The notes: generated by a model not told the origin, from the sequence alone. A stretch of 64,000 bases of DNA from Nocardia arthritidis (GCF_011801145.1 NZ_CP046172.1:3162001-3226000), one strand, 5' to 3'. Numbered from the stretch's first letter, positions 10,367 through 20,210 are shown. Program-made: numbers and translations.

Positions 10367-10399
10367 CTCGGCGTAGACCACGCTATGGTCTGCGCCGAG
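10367..10399. terminator. Hairpin after the StrR-like gene
   Basis: Arms 10367-10380 and 10386-10399 pair over 14 bp with one mismatch around a 5-nt loop (CGCTA). It lies 105 bp after the regulator stop and 250 bp before the protease start. It could be a Rho-independent-like stop without a T-run, or an operator. No gene is supported in 10263-10648. Confidence 0.5.
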
Positions 10400-10595
10400 G
10401 GCGGGCTCGTCGGCAACTGCCCGACCTTTCATTATCGCACGGCTCCGGAATCGCAATACTGCATTCGCCGGAATCGCAAAGCATTTGGTGCCGAACCTAT
10501 TCGGCGTAAATGCGGGTTTCGTTTCGGCAATTGAATTCTCGGCCGTCGCCGAGATGATTAGGATTCGCTCGGGCAAATCTCCGCGCACACCCCCG

Positions 10596-10613
10596 TCCCC
10601 ACTAATCCCCACT
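10596..10613. promoter_or_regulatory. TCCCCACT direct repeat, 10-bp period
   Basis: TCCCCACTAATCCCCACT is two copies of TCCCCACT spaced exactly one helical turn apart, 36 bp before the M4 protease start. The same 18-mer with one difference occurs upstream of the chitinase gene (31690-31707). Confidence 0.6.
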
Positions 10614-10648
10614 CGAAAGTAACGGCCCGAGTGTGGTTCTACTTGGGC

Positions 10649-12559
10649 ATGAATTCCGCACATCGAAGGGCATCTCGCTATACCGCGGCAGCGGTATCCG
10701 CGGTGCTGGCATCGTTTTTCGTGACCAGCTCCGCGATCGCGCAGCCGCCGACGACACCGACAACTCCACCGAGCTCACCGTCCGCGCCGGCCACGCCGAC
10801 GACACCGGCCGCCCCGACGAAACCGACGACACCGGCCGCCCCGTCCACCTCCGCCCCCAAACCGCCCGCGCCGCGTCCGGTGCCACCGAGCAGCTCGACC
10901 CGGCCGTCCATTCCGGTGGTGCCCGCAACGCCGACCACTCCGTCCGTGCCGCAACCGATTCCGCCGAAGCCGCCCACCGGCTCGTACACCGGCTCCGAAT
11001 TGGGCGCCGTGCCAAAGGATGTGCTGAAGGACCCGCAGGGCAGCGTCACCCAGGTGACGCCGAAGCAACCGCTGCCCGCGCCACCGGGTATCGCCACCGA
11101 ACCGTCCGCCGCGGCGCAGGCGCAGGCCGACGGCGTCAAGAAGGTATTCGGTGACGTGCCAGGCGAACTCGTCGTCGACAAGGTGCTTCCGGTCGGCGAC
11201 GGCTCCACCGTCCGGCTGCGGCAGGAAATCGATGGCATCCCGGTCTTCGGCGCCGCCGCCTCGGAGTCGCTGGCCGCCGACGGCTCGCTGCTCTCGGTGA
11301 CCGGTGCGCTGGCGACCAAGTCGCAGGGCAGCTACCCGGCCGACGCGGCGACCCCGCCCGACGAGGTGGGCGCCACCGCGCTGCAGGCGCTCGTCGACCA
11401 GACCAAGGTATCGGCCGACAAGTTCTCCGTCGTCGAGACGAAGGCCAACTGGTACGCCCCGAAGCTGGCCGCCCTGCACGATGCGGCGAGCGTCGCGGTT
11501 CCCGCGTACAAGGTCGATATCAAGGGCGACGGCAAGAAGGGCGAGGAGCCGGGGCGGTGGATCGTCTTCGTCGACGCCAACGACACCGGCAAGGTGCTCG
11601 ACAGTTGGAGCAACACAGAGCATCTCAACCGTGTGATCTGCGATGCGGCCGAGGCGCAGGTCGACCTGAATGGTGCGACCGACCCGACCATGTGCGGCAC
11701 CCCCGACGGATTCCAGGCCACCAGGACCGAGGGGCAGGACCCGTCCGGCATCGATGATGTCGACGCCGTCTACAACTGGTTCGGCACGACGGAGAACTTC
11801 TACGCGACGTACACGCCGTTGAAAAGCCTGACCGACCTCATCGGCAGCGATACCGGTGACGGCAACGGAAGGGCGTTGCGCGGCACCGTTCGCATCTGCT
11901 CGCTCGATCAGTGCCCGTACCCGAACGCCTTCTGGAACGAGGGCCATATGGCCTACGGCGAGGGCGTCACCACCGAGGACATCACCGGCCACGAGCTCAC
12001 CCACGGCGTGACCGAGAAGCTCAACGGCCTGATCTACCGCGACGATTCGGGGGCGATCAACGAGTCGATGTCGGATGTCTTCGGCGAGTTCACCTTCCTG
12101 ACCGATACGGCCAACCCGTGCAACACCGATGCCAACCGGTGGCAGCTCGGCGCATGCAGCTCCCTCGGCGTGATCCGCGATATGCGCGACCCGCACGCAC
12201 ATCAGCAGCCCGACACCTACCAGGGCCAGTACTGGTACACCGACACCAGCAACCAGTCGCGGCTGGTCCACATCAACAGCGGTGTCGGCAACAAGGCGGC
12301 CGAGCTGATGGTGGACGGCGGCACGCTGAACGGCACCTCGGTCACCGGTATCGGCATTCCGAAGACGGCCGCGCTGTACTACACGACGCAGACGCTGCTG
12401 ACCCCGAACGCCACCTACGGAACGCTGGGTAGCACGCTGCGTCAGGCGTGCAGCACCAACGTGCAGAACCATGTCGCCGGAACGACGGCCGAAGACTGCG
12501 TCCAGGTGGGTAATGCCGTGAAGGCCGTTGCCATGCCGAGTCTTCAGGTCAACACGTGA
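10649..12559 (+). CDS. Secreted M4 (thermolysin-family) metalloprotease
   Basis: A 636-residue zinc endopeptidase precursor. A signal peptide (to about AIAQ) is followed by a Pro/Thr-rich stretch (about 30-120), an FTP-type propeptide (VFGDVPGELVVDKVLPVG ... IDGIPVFGA) and the catalytic domain. His448 and His452 of HELTHGVTEK and Glu472 of GAINESMSDVFGEF form the zinc site, with the 24-residue spacing seen in thermolysin. ATG 10649 is chosen because it directly precedes the signal peptide; the frame also opens at GTG 10631. The Pro-rich insert between signal and propeptide is unusual and may span the mycolate wall. Confidence 0.93.
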   Translation: MNSAHRRASRYTAAAVSAVLASFFVTSSAIAQPPTTPTTPPSSPSAPATPTTPAAPTKPTTPAAPSTSAPKPPAPRPVPPSSSTRPSIPVVPATPTTPSVPQPIPPKPPTGSYTGSELGAVPKDVLKDPQGSVTQVTPKQPLPAPPGIATEPSAAAQAQADGVKKVFGDVPGELVVDKVLPVGDGSTVRLRQEIDGIPVFGAAASESLAADGSLLSVTGALATKSQGSYPADAATPPDEVGATALQALVDQTKVSADKFSVVETKANWYAPKLAALHDAASVAVPAYKVDIKGDGKKGEEPGRWIVFVDANDTGKVLDSWSNTEHLNRVICDAAEAQVDLNGATDPTMCGTPDGFQATRTEGQDPSGIDDVDAVYNWFGTTENFYATYTPLKSLTDLIGSDTGDGNGRALRGTVRICSLDQCPYPNAFWNEGHMAYGEGVTTEDITGHELTHGVTEKLNGLIYRDDSGAINESMSDVFGEFTFLTDTANPCNTDANRWQLGACSSLGVIRDMRDPHAHQQPDTYQGQYWYTDTSNQSRLVHINSGVGNKAAELMVDGGTLNGTSVTGIGIPKTAALYYTTQTLLTPNATYGTLGSTLRQACSTNVQNHVAGTTAEDCVQVGNAVKAVAMPSLQVNT

Positions 12560-12664
12560 GCAGTTCGGCGTCGATCACGGATCGGGCGTTTCCCGCCGCC
12601 ACCTCGGGCACGGAAACGTCCGATCTCGTCGCGTAATCACCCGTAATCCCTTGTGAGGTCCCCG

Positions 12665-14506
12665 ATGTCAGCCAAGTCCACCCGATATCTGGTCACCACG
12701 ATGACGGCCGTCGGCGTCGCCGCGGGCCTCGCCGCCGCGCCGGCCCCCGCACATGCGGGAACCGCCGGCTGCGCAACAACTTTCAACCTGTTCATCCCCG
12801 GCACCTGGGAGACCGACGAACACGCCGATCCCACCCGGCCCACCGGGATGCTCGGGCCGATCGCCGAGGCGCTCCAGCGCGCGCACGGCACCGACTCCGA
12901 CATCTACTTCACCCCGTACATGGCGCGCGCCTTCGACAACGGCCATACGTATGCCGACAGCAAGTCCACCGCGCTGAGCAATGCGCGGACCGCGCTGCGT
13001 AACTACGAAACGCGGTGCCCAGCGGCGAGATTCACCATCACCGGATACAGTCAGGGCGCCGATGCGGCGGGTGATCTCGCCGCCGATATCGGCAACGGCC
13101 GCGGCCCGGTATCCGCCGACCGGGTGATCGCGGTGGGGCTGCTCGCCGATCCGGGCGCGGGGACCAACGGCGAATCGGAGGTCGGGCCGCGTTCGTCCGG
13201 CACCGGCATCGCCGATCCGCGGGCCGAGGGTATGGGCAAACTGTCCGGGCGGGTGGTCTCGATCTGCGATCCCGGTGACCTGTACTGCTCGATCGAGAAG
13301 GGCGACAACCCGTTTCTGGGATTGCTGGGTTCGGTGCTCAGCAAGACCCGCGCCGACGGCTCTCGCTTGGCGAGCGCGCTGACCTCGGATTTCTCCAAGG
13401 CCGATCTGCCCGGTCTGGTCGCGGCCCTCAATGATCTGACCGCGGCCCTCGACGCGCGCGACGGTCTCGATCTGACTCGGATACGAAGCAGCGCAGGGAA
13501 ATTGGCGGGCACCATCGATCCGCTCGCGGATCTGCTCGGCTCCGGCGCGGTGAATCAGGCCGCCACCGCGCGGCTCGACGCGGCACCGGCCGGGTCGCCG
13601 GAGAACAGCGCGGGCCAGGTGCTCGCGGGCGCCGCGCAGTCCGATCTGACCGACGCCGCGTCGGCGCTGCGGTCGATCACCGCTACCGCCGACCGGCTGC
13701 TGAACGGCGGAACCGCAACGTTGCCAATGGATTCGCCCGACGCCACCGCATTGAACAGCGCGATCGATGCGCTGAGCGGCCAGCTCGCGCCGCTCACCGC
13801 GACGCCACCCGACGTGCTCGGCTCGGCGTCCGGAATCCTCCCGACGCTCAAGACCAGCGCGTTCGTCGATCAGACCCTGGATGCCGTATCCGCGGTGTCG
13901 ACAATGGATTTCGCCGGAATCGGGTCGGATATCGCCCTGCTGGTGCAGCAGGTGGCGACGGGAGATGCGCAGAGCGCCAGCCAAACCGCCACCGATCTGA
14001 ACAATCGGTTCCAGCCCTTGCTGAAGGGATCCGTCGACTTCGACTGGATTTCGAAAATGCTGTCGGCGGCGCCCGATACCCGCGGCTACGCGAGCTCGAT
14101 CGCGCGGCTGACCGCCATTCTGTCCAAGGTCGATTTCAGCAAGCTGGCCAAGATCGTCGGCCAGATCCAGGATGTCGCCACCTCGGTGGTCGCGAAGCTG
14201 GCCCCGCCGCCGGGACAGCGGCCCGATGCCGACGGTGCGGCCGCGGCATTGGCCGGGCTGAAACCGGTGGGCCGCGATCTGGCCGCGATGTTGCAGCAGG
14301 TGGACACCCAGACTCTGGCCGACGCGCTCGGTGGCCTACTCGCATACGGCGCAGTGGATTTCGGCGCGCTGATCGGTGACGGGTTGAGCGCCGCGACCTT
14401 CGTCACCTCGGGAGCCCATATCAACTACAACTCGCTCGTCGTCGACGACACCGGCCGCACCGCCATCCAGTGGCTCGGCGATTGGTTGAACGGGCAGATC
14501 GGCTGA
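12665..14506 (+). CDS. Cutinase-like secreted esterase with a long helical C-terminal extension
   Basis: A 613-residue protein. A signal peptide ends near AHAGTAG. An alpha/beta-hydrolase domain of the cutinase/PE-PPE type follows (about 35-230), with the nucleophile elbow ITGYSQGADAAG and a disulphide-type Cys pair. Asp and His partners probably lie in ICDPGDLYC and a later His. The last 350 residues are Ala/Leu/Asp-rich, predicted helical, and match no domain I know. The signal and catalytic core are typical of mycolic-acid actinomycetes, where such enzymes attack cutin, lipids or cell-wall esters. ATG 12665 follows GAGG (12655-12658) by 6 nt. Confidence 0.82.
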   Translation: MSAKSTRYLVTTMTAVGVAAGLAAAPAPAHAGTAGCATTFNLFIPGTWETDEHADPTRPTGMLGPIAEALQRAHGTDSDIYFTPYMARAFDNGHTYADSKSTALSNARTALRNYETRCPAARFTITGYSQGADAAGDLAADIGNGRGPVSADRVIAVGLLADPGAGTNGESEVGPRSSGTGIADPRAEGMGKLSGRVVSICDPGDLYCSIEKGDNPFLGLLGSVLSKTRADGSRLASALTSDFSKADLPGLVAALNDLTAALDARDGLDLTRIRSSAGKLAGTIDPLADLLGSGAVNQAATARLDAAPAGSPENSAGQVLAGAAQSDLTDAASALRSITATADRLLNGGTATLPMDSPDATALNSAIDALSGQLAPLTATPPDVLGSASGILPTLKTSAFVDQTLDAVSAVSTMDFAGIGSDIALLVQQVATGDAQSASQTATDLNNRFQPLLKGSVDFDWISKMLSAAPDTRGYASSIARLTAILSKVDFSKLAKIVGQIQDVATSVVAKLAPPPGQRPDADGAAAALAGLKPVGRDLAAMLQQVDTQTLADALGGLLAYGAVDFGALIGDGLSAATFVTSGAHINYNSLVVDDTGRTAIQWLGDWLNGQIG

Positions 14507-14515
14507 GACGCGGCG

Positions 14516-14555
14516 GGCTCCGTCGCGACGGATCAGCCGACGTCGCGGCGGAGCC
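14516..14555. terminator. Bidirectional hairpin between convergent genes
   Basis: Arms 14516-14530 and 14541-14555 (GGCTCCGTCGCGACG / CGTCGCGGCGGAGCC) pair over 15 bp with one mismatch. The hairpin follows the cutinase-like stop and includes the last codons of the convergent DUF3145 gene. Confidence 0.7.
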
Positions 14556-15066
14556 AGGTCACCTCGGCGCCGGATTCGTAACCGTAGCGGTAGATTTCGA
14601 GGTCCTCGTCCCACGGGGTGCCGATGGCGCGGTCGATTTCGGCGGCCAGGTCGTAGCCGGAGTAGCGGCCGAGTTCGCGGGCGGCCTGCAGCATGGCGCG
14701 CAGCCGCATCTCGCCGAGGATGACATCGCCGTTGGCGCTGGTCGAACCGTGCCACAGCCCGAGTCCGGGTACGAAGGTGTAGCGTTCGCCGTCCACGCCG
14801 TCGCTCGGCTCCTCGGTGACCTCGAAACGCAGTACGGGCCAGGACCGCAGCGCCTGGGCGATGCGCGATGCGGTGCCGACGGGACCGATCCATTCGCTGG
14901 TCGCGCGTAGCTGGCCGTCGGCGGGTTGCGCGGTCCAGCGCAGTTTGGCGGGTGCGCTCAGGGCGGAGGCCAGCGCCCACTCGACGTGCGGGCACAGCGC
15001 GGCGGGCGACGAGTGGATGTAGACCACACCCGCCGTCGCGTCCGCGAACTGACTCGATGCGCGCAC
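14533..15066 (-). CDS. DUF3145 family protein
   Basis: About 177 residues, matching the conserved actinobacterial DUF3145 family. The N-terminal RASSQFADATAGVVYIHSSP and C-terminal SGYDLAAEIDRAIGTPWD segments are the most conserved parts. It has no signal peptide or membrane segment. The biochemical role is unknown. Three GTG codons (15075, 15069, 15066) are possible starts. GGAGG at 15075-15079 (minus strand) places 15066 at 8-nt spacing and gives the family's usual MRAS N-terminus. Confidence 0.88.
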   Translation of the reverse strand: MRASSQFADATAGVVYIHSSPAALCPHVEWALASALSAPAKLRWTAQPADGQLRATSEWIGPVGTASRIAQALRSWPVLRFEVTEEPSDGVDGERYTFVPGLGLWHGSTSANGDVILGEMRLRAMLQAARELGRYSGYDLAAEIDRAIGTPWDEDLEIYRYGYESGAEVTWLRRDVG

Positions 15067-15162
15067 CACTAACACCTCCAGCTTCGACGAGGACCGTCTT
15101 CCCCAACGACCCGTCGTACTGGCTGTGGCCCGAGTGTACTGGAGTGTCCGAAGTTACACGTG

Positions 15163-15993
15163 TTACTTCGGAACCGTGTTGCCGGTATGTGATGTCTCGG
15201 CGATCACGGCATCGCTGAACGGCGGCCAGGCCGCACGCGCCCAGTCGCCGAAATTCTCGTCGGTGAGCGCGAGACACGCCAGCGCCGACTCGGGGTCGAC
15301 CCACAGAAATGTTCCCGACTGCCCGAAATGCCCATAAGTTCGAGCCGAATTCGTGGCACCCGTCCAATGCGGGGATTTCCCGTCGCGGATTTCGAATCCG
15401 AGACCCCAGTCATTGGGGCGCTGCGAACCGAAACCCGGAAGTACGCCGTTGAGTCCGGGGAACTGTACCGAGGTGGCCGCCGCGTGCATTTCCGGCGACA
15501 CCAGCCGAGGTGTGAGCAATTCTGTCGCAAAAGCAGTCAGATCGCGCACGGTCGAGCGCGCGCCATGTCCTGCCGAACCGACCAGTTCCGAGGATTTCAT
15601 GCCGAGTGGTTCGAAGACGGCATCGTGCAGATACTCCTCGAACGCGATGCCGGTCTGCTCGGCGACGAATGCGGCCAGCAACTCGAATCCGGTGCTGGAG
15701 TAGATCCGCTTGGCGCCCGGCGCGGCCAGCAGATCGGCGCTGTCGAAGGCGACGCCGGAGGTGTGGGCCAGCAGATGACGCACGGTCGCGCCGGGCGCGC
15801 CCGCCGGTTGGTCGAGTTCGATCGCGCCCTCCTCGACGGCGATCAGCACCGCGTACGCGACCAGCGGCTTGGTGACGGAGGCCAGTGGGAAAACCAGATC
15901 GATATCGCCCTCGCTGGTCGCACCGCCGGAGGTGACGACCGCGGCGGCCGCATGCCGGGCCGGCCAATCGCGAATCTGCTCGAGAGAACGCAC
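15163..15993 (-). CDS. Beta-lactamase-fold serine hydrolase
   Basis: A 276-residue class C beta-lactamase/esterase-like protein. The SxxK nucleophile motif is PLASVTKPLVAY, a Tyr motif lies in RIYSSTGFEL, and the C-terminal HFGQSGTFLWVDP replaces the KTG triad. It has no signal peptide, so it is probably a cytoplasmic esterase or D-aminopeptidase-like enzyme rather than a resistance enzyme. It is divergent from a second hydrolase of the same fold, with 43 bp between starts. Confidence 0.85.
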   Translation of the reverse strand: MRSLEQIRDWPARHAAAAVVTSGGATSEGDIDLVFPLASVTKPLVAYAVLIAVEEGAIELDQPAGAPGATVRHLLAHTSGVAFDSADLLAAPGAKRIYSSTGFELLAAFVAEQTGIAFEEYLHDAVFEPLGMKSSELVGSAGHGARSTVRDLTAFATELLTPRLVSPEMHAAATSVQFPGLNGVLPGFGSQRPNDWGLGFEIRDGKSPHWTGATNSARTYGHFGQSGTFLWVDPESALACLALTDENFGDWARAAWPPFSDAVIAETSHTGNTVPK

Positions 15994-16036
15994 GCCGCGA
16001 GCCTACCGGCCGGAAGCCGATACCATCGGTACCACT

Positions 16037-17230
16037 ATGAGCGCAGCACTCACCATCCACGGCGAGGTGGCCACCGGTTACGGTCCCGTCGCCGATGCCT
16101 TCCGGCGCAATTTCCAGCGGCACGGCGAGATCGGCGCGGCCGTCGCGGTTTTCGACGGCGACCGGCCCGTCGTCGATCTCTGGGCCGGTCATCGAGACCG
16201 GCGGCGCACAGTGCCGTGGGAGCGGGACACCATCGTTCCGGTGTTCTCCTCGACGAAGGGGATGGCGGCGTTCGTGCTCGCGACCCTGGTGTCGCGCGGC
16301 CTGCTGGATTACGAGCGGCCGGTGGCCGAATACTGGCCCGAATTCGCGGCGGAAGGCAAAGCCGCGGTGACGGTGCGGCAGTTGATCGACCACCAGGCCG
16401 GACTGTCCGGATTGGACACCGTAGTGAAGCTGCCGCAGATCGCCGACCTGGACGGACTGGCGAAGATCTTGGCCGCGCAGCGGCCCGCATGGCGGCCCGG
16501 CACCCGGCACGGCTATCACGCCATCACCCTCGGCCTGTATCAGGGCGAGTTGGTGCGCCGCGTCGACCCCGAGAAACGAACGCTCGGGCGGTTTTTCGCG
16601 GAGGAGATCGCGAAACCCCTAGGCCTGGACTTCTTCATCGGCTTGCCCGCCGACGAGCCGATGGACCGGATCGCGGTGCTCTCGGCCACCAAGGGCGTCG
16701 ACATTCTCCGTTACGAGCGCGACCTGCCGCTGCGAATCGGTATCGATGTCTACCGTAAGCGCGGGCATTCGTATGCGGCGCTTACCAATCCACGCACCGG
16801 CGCACCTGCCCGGGCCACCCGTCGCGAATTCCTCGAAGTGGAGTTGCCGGGTTCCAACGGCGTCGGCAACGCCAGATCCCTCGCCCGGGTCTACGGTGCC
16901 GCCGCGGCGCGCACCGGTGCGCTGCCGATCGACAACGCGGTGCTCGACCGGCTCGCCGTCGGCGACACCGCGGACGACGTGCCCGCCGATGACCTTGTGT
17001 TGCATATGAAGAGCCGCTACCACCTCGGTTTCCGCAAGTCCCGCGGCACCTTCCGCTTCGGCTCGGACAAACGGGCCTACGGCACAACGGGACTCGGCGG
17101 CTCCTTCGGCTTCGCCGATCCGGCGACGGGTCTCGGCTTCGGCTATTCGATGAACCGCCTCGGCATGGCCGTACTCGACGACGTGCGCAGCAGGAATCTG
17201 CGCGCGGCGCTACTGCGCTGCCGGGGCTGA
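16037..17230 (+). CDS. Beta-lactamase-fold serine hydrolase / esterase (LipE/EstB-like)
   Basis: A 397-residue protein of the beta-lactamase superfamily. The nucleophile is in PVFSSTKGMAAF (SxxK), with a GYHAITLGLYQGELVRR region after it and a C-terminal FGSDKRAYGTTGLGGSFGF strand motif. The whole chain matches actinobacterial carboxylesterases of the LipE/LipL type. No export signal is visible. ATG 16037 is preferred: the open upstream frame is antisense to the divergent hydrolase and lacks conserved sequence. It ends 3 bp from the convergent dehydrogenase gene. Confidence 0.87.
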   Translation: MSAALTIHGEVATGYGPVADAFRRNFQRHGEIGAAVAVFDGDRPVVDLWAGHRDRRRTVPWERDTIVPVFSSTKGMAAFVLATLVSRGLLDYERPVAEYWPEFAAEGKAAVTVRQLIDHQAGLSGLDTVVKLPQIADLDGLAKILAAQRPAWRPGTRHGYHAITLGLYQGELVRRVDPEKRTLGRFFAEEIAKPLGLDFFIGLPADEPMDRIAVLSATKGVDILRYERDLPLRIGIDVYRKRGHSYAALTNPRTGAPARATRREFLEVELPGSNGVGNARSLARVYGAAAARTGALPIDNAVLDRLAVGDTADDVPADDLVLHMKSRYHLGFRKSRGTFRFGSDKRAYGTTGLGGSFGFADPATGLGFGYSMNRLGMAVLDDVRSRNLRAALLRCRG

Positions 17231-17233
17231 TCG

Positions 17234-20140
17234 CTACTCGGCGAGCGCGTCGCGGATCAGCTCGACCGGATGCCATGCGGTGCGGCCCGCGCCGTGAAAG
17301 ATCTGCTGGCGGCAGGAAACTCCGGTCGCGGCGACGACGGTGTCCGCGGGCTCGGCGGCCAGCGCCGGGAAGAGCCGGTCGCCGCCGACGTTCATCGACA
17401 TCTGGTAGTGCTCCGATTCGAAGCCGAACGAGCCGGCCATACCGCAGCAACCGGAATCGATCTCCTCGACGCGCGCACCCGGAATCCGCCGCAGCAGCGC
17501 CATGGTCGCGGCCGTGCCCACCTCCGCCTTCTGATGGCAGTGGCCGTGGAAGACGATCCGCTTGCCCGCGAGCGGTGAATCGGCACGCAGGCGTAGCCGC
17601 CCGGCGTCGATCGCCTCGATCAGCAGTTCCTCCACCTGCCGCACCCGGTCCGCGACCGCTCGCACCGCCGCCGTGTCGGGCAGCAGCGCCGCGTGCTCGT
17701 CGCGCAGCATGAACAGGCATGAGGGTTCGCAGCCGACGATCGGTGAGCCTGGTTCGGTGTTCGCGAGCGAATCGATAAGTCCCGCAGCCTTTTTCCGCGC
17801 GTCATCGAGTAGGCCCTTGGACATGCTCGATCGGCCGCAGCAGCCGCCTGCGGCCAGATCGACCCGCCATCCGGCGCGCTCGAGCAGTTCGATGGCCGCG
17901 ATGCCGATCCGCGGCTCGGTATAGGTGCTGAACGAATCGGCGAGCCAGTTGACGGTGCCCAGTGACGTTGCGGGCGCGGCACTTCGGTGGCGGAACCAGC
18001 GAATCAGGTTGCGCCGCTGGTAGACCGGCAATGGGCGGGCGTCCGTGATGCCGAGCGTGCGGTCCATGATGCGGCGCACCGGGCCGATCCGGCCGGGCAG
18101 GTTGGACAGCGGCGCGGTCGCCGAACCGAGCCGGTTGAGCAGCCGAATGGATCCGAAAACCTTTGCGCGCAAGGGTGTTCCGTGGATTTCGTGATGGTGC
18201 GCCAGAGCTTCGGCCTTCAGCGAAGCCATGTCTACGCTCATCGGGCATTCGCTCTTGCATGCCTTGCACATCAGGCACAGATCGAGGATGTCGTGCAGCC
18301 GCTCGTCGCCGAGCGCGGTATGCGGATCCGGTTCGGACAGCGCTTTCACCAGCGCGTTGGCTCGGCCGCGGGTGGCGTGCTCCTCGTTCTTCGTCGCGAT
18401 ATACGACGGGCACATCACGCCGGGACCGGCCTTGCGGCACAGGCCGATATTCATGCAGCGGTCCGCCGCGCCGCGCATACCGCCGACCACCTCGAACGTC
18501 AGCTTCGTCGCGATGGGCGGTGCGGGCGGCAGCGCGTCGCGGTCGCGCAGATGCTCGGTCATCGGCGGCGCGTCGACGATCTTGCCCGGATTCATGATGT
18601 TGCCGGGATCGAAGAGCCGCTTGACCTTTCGCATCGCCTCGTACAGTTCGTCGCCGAAGATGCCCGGATTGAATTCGCTGCGGGCCAGGCCGTCGCCGTG
18701 TTCGCTCGAGTTCACCCCGCCGTATTCGGCGACCAGATCCTTGATCGCCTCGGCGACCGTGCGCATCTTCACCACCTGATCCGGATCGGTGAGATCGACG
18801 AACGGTCGGATGTGCAGGCAGCCCACCGAACAGTGGCCGTAGAATCCGGCCGCCAGCTTGTGCGCGTCCAGAATCTCCTTGAACCGCTTGGTGTATTCGG
18901 CAAGGTGCCTCGGCTCGACGGCGGTGTCCTCCACGAAGGCGAGCGGGCGGCGGGTGCCCTCGCCCGCGGCCATCAGCAGGCCGAGGCTTGATTTACGGAC
19001 CTTCAACAGTGCGGTCTGATCGGCAGGGGTCACCGCGCGCAGGGTGTGATACCCGTGCCCGTCGCGCCGCCACAGTTCATCGAGCCGGTCCAGTTTCGCG
19101 ATCAGCTCGGTCTCGTCGTCGCCGGAGAACGAAACGAAAAGCAGCGCACCGGGATCGCCGACGAGAATTTCGCCGAGCGAGGCATATTCGATCTTCTGCC
19201 GGGACAGGTCGAGGATCGTTTTATCCATCAGCTCGACCTGATGCGGTTCGCAGCTCAGCGCATCGGTGGTGGCCTCGATGGCGCTGATGGCGTCGGCGAA
19301 ATGGCCGACCGCGTACACCGTGTGCGCGGGCTTGGGCACCAGATCGACCAGCGCGTGCGTGACGATCAGCAGCGTGCCCTCCGCGCCGACCACGAACTTG
19401 GCCAGGTCGAACGGGCGGTCCGCGCCGAAACCCGCCAGCCTGTCGAGCCGGTAGCCGCCCGCCCGCCGCCAGAACACGGGCATCCCGGCTTCGATGATCT
19501 GTTCGTTCGCGCTGATCAGATCCGGAAGTGCTTGGTAGATACGGCCTTCCAAGGTCGGCCGGTGCGCGCGACGTTCAAGCTCGGCCTCGTCGACCGGCGC
19601 CAGCCGCACGCGCGAGCCGTCGGCGAGCACCGCGTCCAGCGCGCGGACATGATCGATGGTCATGCCGTAGGTGAGCGAGCCGCTGCCCGCGGAGTTGTTG
19701 CCGATCATCCCGCCGATGGTGGCCCGATTGCTGGTCGAGGTGTCCGGGCCGAACATCAGCCCGTGCGCGGCGGCGGCCCGGTTCAGCTGATCCTGCACCA
19801 CCCCGGCCTCGACGAGCGCGGTGCGGGCCACCGGATCTATGTCGATGATCCGGTTCATGTGCCGGGACATATCGAGTACCAGCCCGGAGCCGACGGTCTG
19901 GCCCGCCAGGCTGGTGCCCGCGCCGCGCGCGACGATCGGCACGCCCTCGGTGCCCGCGGCCCGCACCGCCGCGGCGACATCGTCGGCATCGCGGGGAAAT
20001 ACCACGCCCATCGGCATGATCGAGTACATGCTGGCGTCGCGGGAGAAGAGGTGACGGGTGTATTCGTCGAAAGCGACCTCGCCGCTTATGGTTTCGCGGA
20101 GCGCCCGCTCCAGGCGCTCGGCGGTCGTATTCGATGTCAT
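17234..20140 (-). CDS. FAD-linked 2-hydroxyacid dehydrogenase fused to Fe-S/CCG domain (GlcD-GlpC type)
   Basis: A 968-residue fusion. The N-terminal PCMH-type FAD-binding domain contains VARGAGTSLAGQTVGSGLVLD and GMIGNNSAGSGS. It is followed by a FAD-oxidase C domain (GFYGHCSVGCLHIRPF), ferredoxin-type cysteines (CLMCKACKSECP, plus a nearby Cys group) and two CCG heterodisulfide-reductase-like motifs (GGCCGRSSMSKG; DSGCCGMAGSFG). Such proteins oxidise D-lactate, glycolate or D-2-hydroxyglutarate and pass electrons to quinone. Placement beside glyoxylate genes favours glycolate or a related acid. ATG 20140 follows AAGGAA closely. It is probably co-transcribed with the MFS gene 70 bp upstream. 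Confidence 0.9.
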   Translation of the reverse strand: MTSNTTAERLERALRETISGEVAFDEYTRHLFSRDASMYSIMPMGVVFPRDADDVAAAVRAAGTEGVPIVARGAGTSLAGQTVGSGLVLDMSRHMNRIIDIDPVARTALVEAGVVQDQLNRAAAAHGLMFGPDTSTSNRATIGGMIGNNSAGSGSLTYGMTIDHVRALDAVLADGSRVRLAPVDEAELERRAHRPTLEGRIYQALPDLISANEQIIEAGMPVFWRRAGGYRLDRLAGFGADRPFDLAKFVVGAEGTLLIVTHALVDLVPKPAHTVYAVGHFADAISAIEATTDALSCEPHQVELMDKTILDLSRQKIEYASLGEILVGDPGALLFVSFSGDDETELIAKLDRLDELWRRDGHGYHTLRAVTPADQTALLKVRKSSLGLLMAAGEGTRRPLAFVEDTAVEPRHLAEYTKRFKEILDAHKLAAGFYGHCSVGCLHIRPFVDLTDPDQVVKMRTVAEAIKDLVAEYGGVNSSEHGDGLARSEFNPGIFGDELYEAMRKVKRLFDPGNIMNPGKIVDAPPMTEHLRDRDALPPAPPIATKLTFEVVGGMRGAADRCMNIGLCRKAGPGVMCPSYIATKNEEHATRGRANALVKALSEPDPHTALGDERLHDILDLCLMCKACKSECPMSVDMASLKAEALAHHHEIHGTPLRAKVFGSIRLLNRLGSATAPLSNLPGRIGPVRRIMDRTLGITDARPLPVYQRRNLIRWFRHRSAAPATSLGTVNWLADSFSTYTEPRIGIAAIELLERAGWRVDLAAGGCCGRSSMSKGLLDDARKKAAGLIDSLANTEPGSPIVGCEPSCLFMLRDEHAALLPDTAAVRAVADRVRQVEELLIEAIDAGRLRLRADSPLAGKRIVFHGHCHQKAEVGTAATMALLRRIPGARVEEIDSGCCGMAGSFGFESEHYQMSMNVGGDRLFPALAAEPADTVVAATGVSCRQQIFHGAGRTAWHPVELIRDALAE

Positions 20141-20210
20141 CGGATTCCTTGTGCTCCATTGGTTTTCGCGTCGGTGCCGAAAGTGGCGGCGCATCTCGCG
20201 CGGCTGCCAA

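Noticed and set aside
10367..10399. DasR-type operator (TGGTCT/AGACCA)
   Set aside because: The half-sites are in the reverse order and spaced by 5 nt, unlike the DasR palindrome.
10289..10534. Small plus-strand frame between regulator and M4 protease
   Set aside because: Overlaps a hairpin, lacks a ribosome site and resembles no protein.
15410..16519. 369-residue minus-strand frame spanning two hydrolase genes
   Set aside because: Shadow of the divergent serine hydrolases; no conserved motif.
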